From Myxococcales bacterium (GTDB taxonomy: Bacteria; Myxococcota_A; Polyangia; Polyangiales; Ga0077539): a stretch of 64,000 nucleotides of DNA. Positions 61,370 through 64,000 of the stretch are shown here, in pieces; the stretch's first letter is position 1, and every line of letters begins with the position of its first letter. Made by a program: the position numbers and the translations under genes. A model generated the notes under the pieces. The model worked only from the letters and a program-made list of their open reading frames with translations, was not told where the DNA came from and did not search any database. Location of the stretch: NCBI GenBank assembly GCA_030652255.1, contig JAUSAZ010000209.1, positions 35,465 through 99,464 of the forward strand. The letters are read 5' to 3'.

Positions 61370-62650
61370 ATGCAACCTCGTTGGGAGACGTGGGTGGTCA
61401 TCGCGGCGTTCGGCGCTTCGGCGTGCTCGGTGCGGCAGTACCAGGAGGTCACCGTCGTCGTGCAGCAGCAGGAGCCACTGCGCGGCTACGCGGCGGGGCC
61501 CCTCTCGCTCGGTGACTCACCGGCAGACCTCCGGGCCGATCAGATCAACGCCGCCCTCGAGGGCTACGGGGTCTGGGTCGACTCGGGGTCGTACGGCCGC
61601 GTCTGGCGGCCCCACGAGGCCTACGTGACCGGCACCTTCGCGCCCTACGCCACGGCGGGACAGTGGGTAGCCACCGACGCGGGCTGGTACTGGCAGAGCG
61701 ACTACGCGTGGGGGCGGGTGCCCTTCCACTACGGCCGCTGGGTGCTCGACGGCGCGCTCTGGTCCTGGGTGCCCGGCTCGCAGTTCGCGCCCGCCTGGGT
61801 CGACTGGCGGGTCGGCGGCGGCTGGGTCGGGTGGGCGGCCCTCGGGCCCGTCGGGGCGCGCGCCTGGGCGCCCTTCGCCTACTGCCCCCACGCCGGGCTC
61901 GCGGGCCCCGGGGTCGATCGACGCGCCGTCCGCGGCGCCGCGGGCAGCTCGCTCTACGGCCGCACCGTCGCGGTGCCTGCCGATGGAGACACCCCCCGCG
62001 GCCCCGCGATGCCCTCCGGGGTGTTCGGCATGTCCGTCGCGCGGGCCTGGGGCACCGCGCCCGCCGCCGTGGCCCCGCCTGCCCGTCCGCTCGTGGCGCT
62101 CGCGTCGCTGTCGGGCATCGACTCGGTCGAGCGCATCCCCATCGCCCGCAACCCCGAGCTGCCGCCGCTGGTCGATCCCCCGGTCGGGGGCGCCGCGGTG
62201 GTCATCCGCGACCGAGACCTCGCGGGCATGTCCGAGGGCCCGAGCGTGCGCCGCCCGGCCGGCGCGGCGGCCGAGGTCTTACCTGATCCCGTAAACACTC
62301 CCCGCCCCTCGTCGCCCGTCGTCGTACCCCCGGCGGCGTGGACGCGCGTCGCCGCGGCTCCTCCGCCGCTGCCTCCGCCGCCAGACGGGGTGGCGAGCGG
62401 CGGGTACTTTGGCGCCTACCCGGCGCGGCTGCCGATGGCCTTCGCGTCGCGTCGGGCGCCGCCGAGCGGGCCCTCCTACGGCGAGCACGCCGTGATGGTA
62501 GCGCCGTCGCCGCAGCCCGCGGCGCAGCCCGTCGCGCAGCCCGTCGCGCAGTCGCGGGGCGCGGGGGTGAGCGGCGCGTGGATCGGCCCGAGCGGCGGCG
62601 CCTCGCGCGCGGCGGCGCCGGTGGCGGGCCCGCTCCGCACGCTGCGGTAG
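61370..62650 (+). CDS. Trp/Tyr-rich lipoprotein (DUF6600-like)
   Basis: This 426-aa protein has a signal peptide with a lipobox (GASACSVR). Residues 65-175 contain evenly spaced Trp-rich strands: YGVWVDSGSYGRVW, QWVATDAGWYW, YGRWVLDGALWSWVPG and WVGWAALGP. This pattern occurs in the DUF6600/FecR-associated surface proteins of myxobacteria and Bacteroidetes. The C-terminal 250 residues are Pro/Ala-rich and low in complexity. It probably sits in the outer membrane. The function is unknown. It follows ptsN by 20 bp. Confidence 0.7.
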   Translation: MQPRWETWVVIAAFGASACSVRQYQEVTVVVQQQEPLRGYAAGPLSLGDSPADLRADQINAALEGYGVWVDSGSYGRVWRPHEAYVTGTFAPYATAGQWVATDAGWYWQSDYAWGRVPFHYGRWVLDGALWSWVPGSQFAPAWVDWRVGGGWVGWAALGPVGARAWAPFAYCPHAGLAGPGVDRRAVRGAAGSSLYGRTVAVPADGDTPRGPAMPSGVFGMSVARAWGTAPAAVAPPARPLVALASLSGIDSVERIPIARNPELPPLVDPPVGGAAVVIRDRDLAGMSEGPSVRRPAGAAAEVLPDPVNTPRPSSPVVVPPAAWTRVAAAPPPLPPPPDGVASGGYFGAYPARLPMAFASRRAPPSGPSYGEHAVMVAPSPQPAAQPVAQPVAQSRGAGVSGAWIGPSGGASRAAAPVAGPLRTLR

Positions 62651-62783
62651 TCGCGTCAGCTGGTCACAGGAGCCCCACGTTCGCGATCAGCGCTCGTGCT
62701 TGCGTGCGATCCGACCGGGGCGGTACCTATGCGGTGTGGCGCCGCTTCGGCGTCGGCAGACACTTCTCTTCGTGAGGCTTGCG

Positions 62784-64000
62784 ATGAAGCGCAGCATCGG
62801 ACAACTCCCCTGGCTGGCGGCGGTGCTCGCGGCGAGCTGTGCGCCCGGTCAGGACGGCACCACGGTGGTCAGCCCCGACGCCGGGGTGCGTCGCGACGCG
62901 GGGCCCACGCGCGACACCGGCGTGGCGCCCAACCGCGACGCGGGCCCGGCGGGCACCTGCGTCGACACCGACCGCGATGGGCTCTCCGACACGGTCGAGG
63001 GCGCGCCGATGCTCGACACCGACGGCGACGGGATGCCCGACTTCCGCGACACCGACTCGGACAACGACGGGTACACCGACGCCGACGAGTCGCGGCGGGC
63101 GTACCCGCGATACGAGACCATGGCCCGCACGCTCACCTGCGGCAGCGCGGGCGACAACTGCGACGGCACCGACTCGGTGCCCAACCAGCGCGACGCCGAC
63201 TCCGACGACGACGGTCTCACCGACCGCGAGGAGTTCATGCTGGGCACCAACCCGTGCAGCGCCGACACCGACGGCGACGGGGCCACGGACCTCATCGAGA
63301 GCGCCGCGATGTCCGACGGCCGCAGCGCCGACTCGCGCCCGCCCGCCAACTCGCTCTACGTGGTGCTGCCGTACTACCCGCCGCCCATGGAGGGGATGCA
63401 CGAGTACCGGGAGTTCATGTTCTCGACGCGCATCCGGCTCGCGGACGTGTTCTTCCTCGTCGACAACTCGGCGTCGATGGAGCCGGTGATCGCGACGCTG
63501 CGCACCAACCTCAGCACCATCGTCGCGGGCGTGCAGATGGCCATCCCCGACGTGCGCGTGGGCGTCGGGTCCTTCGACAGCATGCCCTTCGCGCCGAGCG
63601 GCCAGGCCGGCAGCCCCGGCGACTACACCCTCTGGATCCGCCAGGCGATGAGCCCCGACGTGGCGGCCTCGCAGCGCGCGTTCAACGGCATGCGCACCAT
63701 CGACGCCGACACCGGCGGGCGCTTCTTCGGCGGCGACAACCCCGAAGACCAGACCGAGGCCATCTTCGAGGTCATCGAGGGCGGCGGGTCGCGCGGCCAC
63801 GAGAACGACGCCGCGGCGCTGCGCTCGGTGCGCAACGCGCTCGACCCGGCGGGCAACGGCTGGGTGCCGCGGGTCGACCCCGCGCGCGACTGCGGCTCCA
63901 CCGCCACCAACCCCCGCTACGGCTGGGGCTGCTTCGCCGAGGGGCGGGTGCCCATCGTGGTGCTCGCCTCCGACGCGCCCTGGTACGACGGGTGTTTCGC
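62784..64000 (+). CDS. VWA lipoprotein with thrombospondin type 3-like repeats, 5' portion
   Basis: The first 405 codons are present; the gene continues past the right edge. A signal peptide with lipobox (LAASCAPG) is followed by an Asp-Ala-Gly linker. Calcium-binding thrombospondin type 3-like repeats at about residues 60-180 carry motifs such as DTDRDGLSD, DTDGDGMPDF, DSDNDGYTD and DSDDDGLTD. A VWA domain then begins at DVFFLVDNSASM near residue 220. It is probably a surface-exposed outer-membrane protein. The ATG at 62784 is preferred over an in-frame GTG at 62772 because Lys-Arg directly precedes the hydrophobic core. Confidence 0.85.
   Translation, partial: MKRSIGQLPWLAAVLAASCAPGQDGTTVVSPDAGVRRDAGPTRDTGVAPNRDAGPAGTCVDTDRDGLSDTVEGAPMLDTDGDGMPDFRDTDSDNDGYTDADESRRAYPRYETMARTLTCGSAGDNCDGTDSVPNQRDADSDDDGLTDREEFMLGTNPCSADTDGDGATDLIESAAMSDGRSADSRPPANSLYVVLPYYPPPMEGMHEYREFMFSTRIRLADVFFLVDNSASMEPVIATLRTNLSTIVAGVQMAIPDVRVGVGSFDSMPFAPSGQAGSPGDYTLWIRQAMSPDVAASQRAFNGMRTIDADTGGRFFGGDNPEDQTEAIFEVIEGGGSRGHENDAAALRSVRNALDPAGNGWVPRVDPARDCGSTATNPRYGWGCFAEGRVPIVVLASDAPWYDGCF

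Overview
The window is a stretch of a very GC-rich bacterial chromosome. The gene content points to a myxobacterium-like member of Myxococcota (my inference): Hanks-type Ser/Thr kinases, a caspase-fold protease, many secreted lipoproteins with Asp-Pro-Val or Asp-Thr-Gly-Pro linkers, VWA and PEGA proteins, an ECF sigma factor and the rpoN-hpf-ptsN cluster. I see no phage, insertion sequence, rRNA or CRISPR array. Genes are dense, mostly 0-100 bp apart, on both strands.

Layout. 1-9.2 kb: cell-envelope hypotheticals, a VWA lipoprotein, a beta carbonic anhydrase, a DUF2071 protein, a nested inverted-repeat element (5120-5305) and an ECF sigma factor with an overlapping four-helix membrane partner. 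9.2-13.4 kb: an accessory-looking island with lower GC. It holds a small Cys-rich hypothetical and a two-gene operon coding for a P-loop ATPase and a TPR protein with a degenerate ATPase-like N-terminus. This is my best candidate for an undescribed signalling or conflict system. 13.6-20.9 kb: a thymidylate kinase with an altered P-loop, a PDZ-like lipoprotein, an orphan SctQ-like (SpoA) protein, a Ser/Thr kinase, a metacaspase with a zinc ribbon, an aldehyde dehydrogenase and a rhodanese lipoprotein. 21-33.6 kb: an OPT transporter, an EVE protein, tRNA-Arg(CCG) with a terminator, a LeuB-like dehydrogenase, ArgH, a natural acetate kinase-PduL fusion, an SPFH-type protein, a crotonase and an MpaB-type oxygenase.

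33.7-39.2 kb: leucyl aminopeptidase, then the aerobic benzoyl-CoA (box) genes. boxR diverges from boxC-boxB across an intergenic region that carries GCACTATAG repeats, a good operator candidate. BoxA and the benzoate-CoA ligase are absent from the window. 39.2-50.7 kb: hypotheticals, an FMN reductase, then one-carbon and housekeeping genes: formate-THF ligase, RNase Y, 5-formyl-THF cyclo-ligase, ThiC, a cytochrome c lipoprotein, an IHF/HU protein, an amidohydrolase lipoprotein and enolase. 50.8-64 kb: a repeat-only lipoprotein with a PEGA/TPR protein, a zinc-ribbon Ser/Thr kinase overlapping a sulfurtransferase, EngB, a TPR-dynamin GTPase, rpoN-hpf-ptsN, a DUF6600-like lipoprotein, and a truncated VWA lipoprotein running off the right edge.

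A recurring feature is a -10-like hexamer (TAGCGT, TAGCCT, TATGGT and similar) only 6-12 nt before the start codon of at least eight genes. This suggests that leaderless or near-leaderless transcripts are common here.
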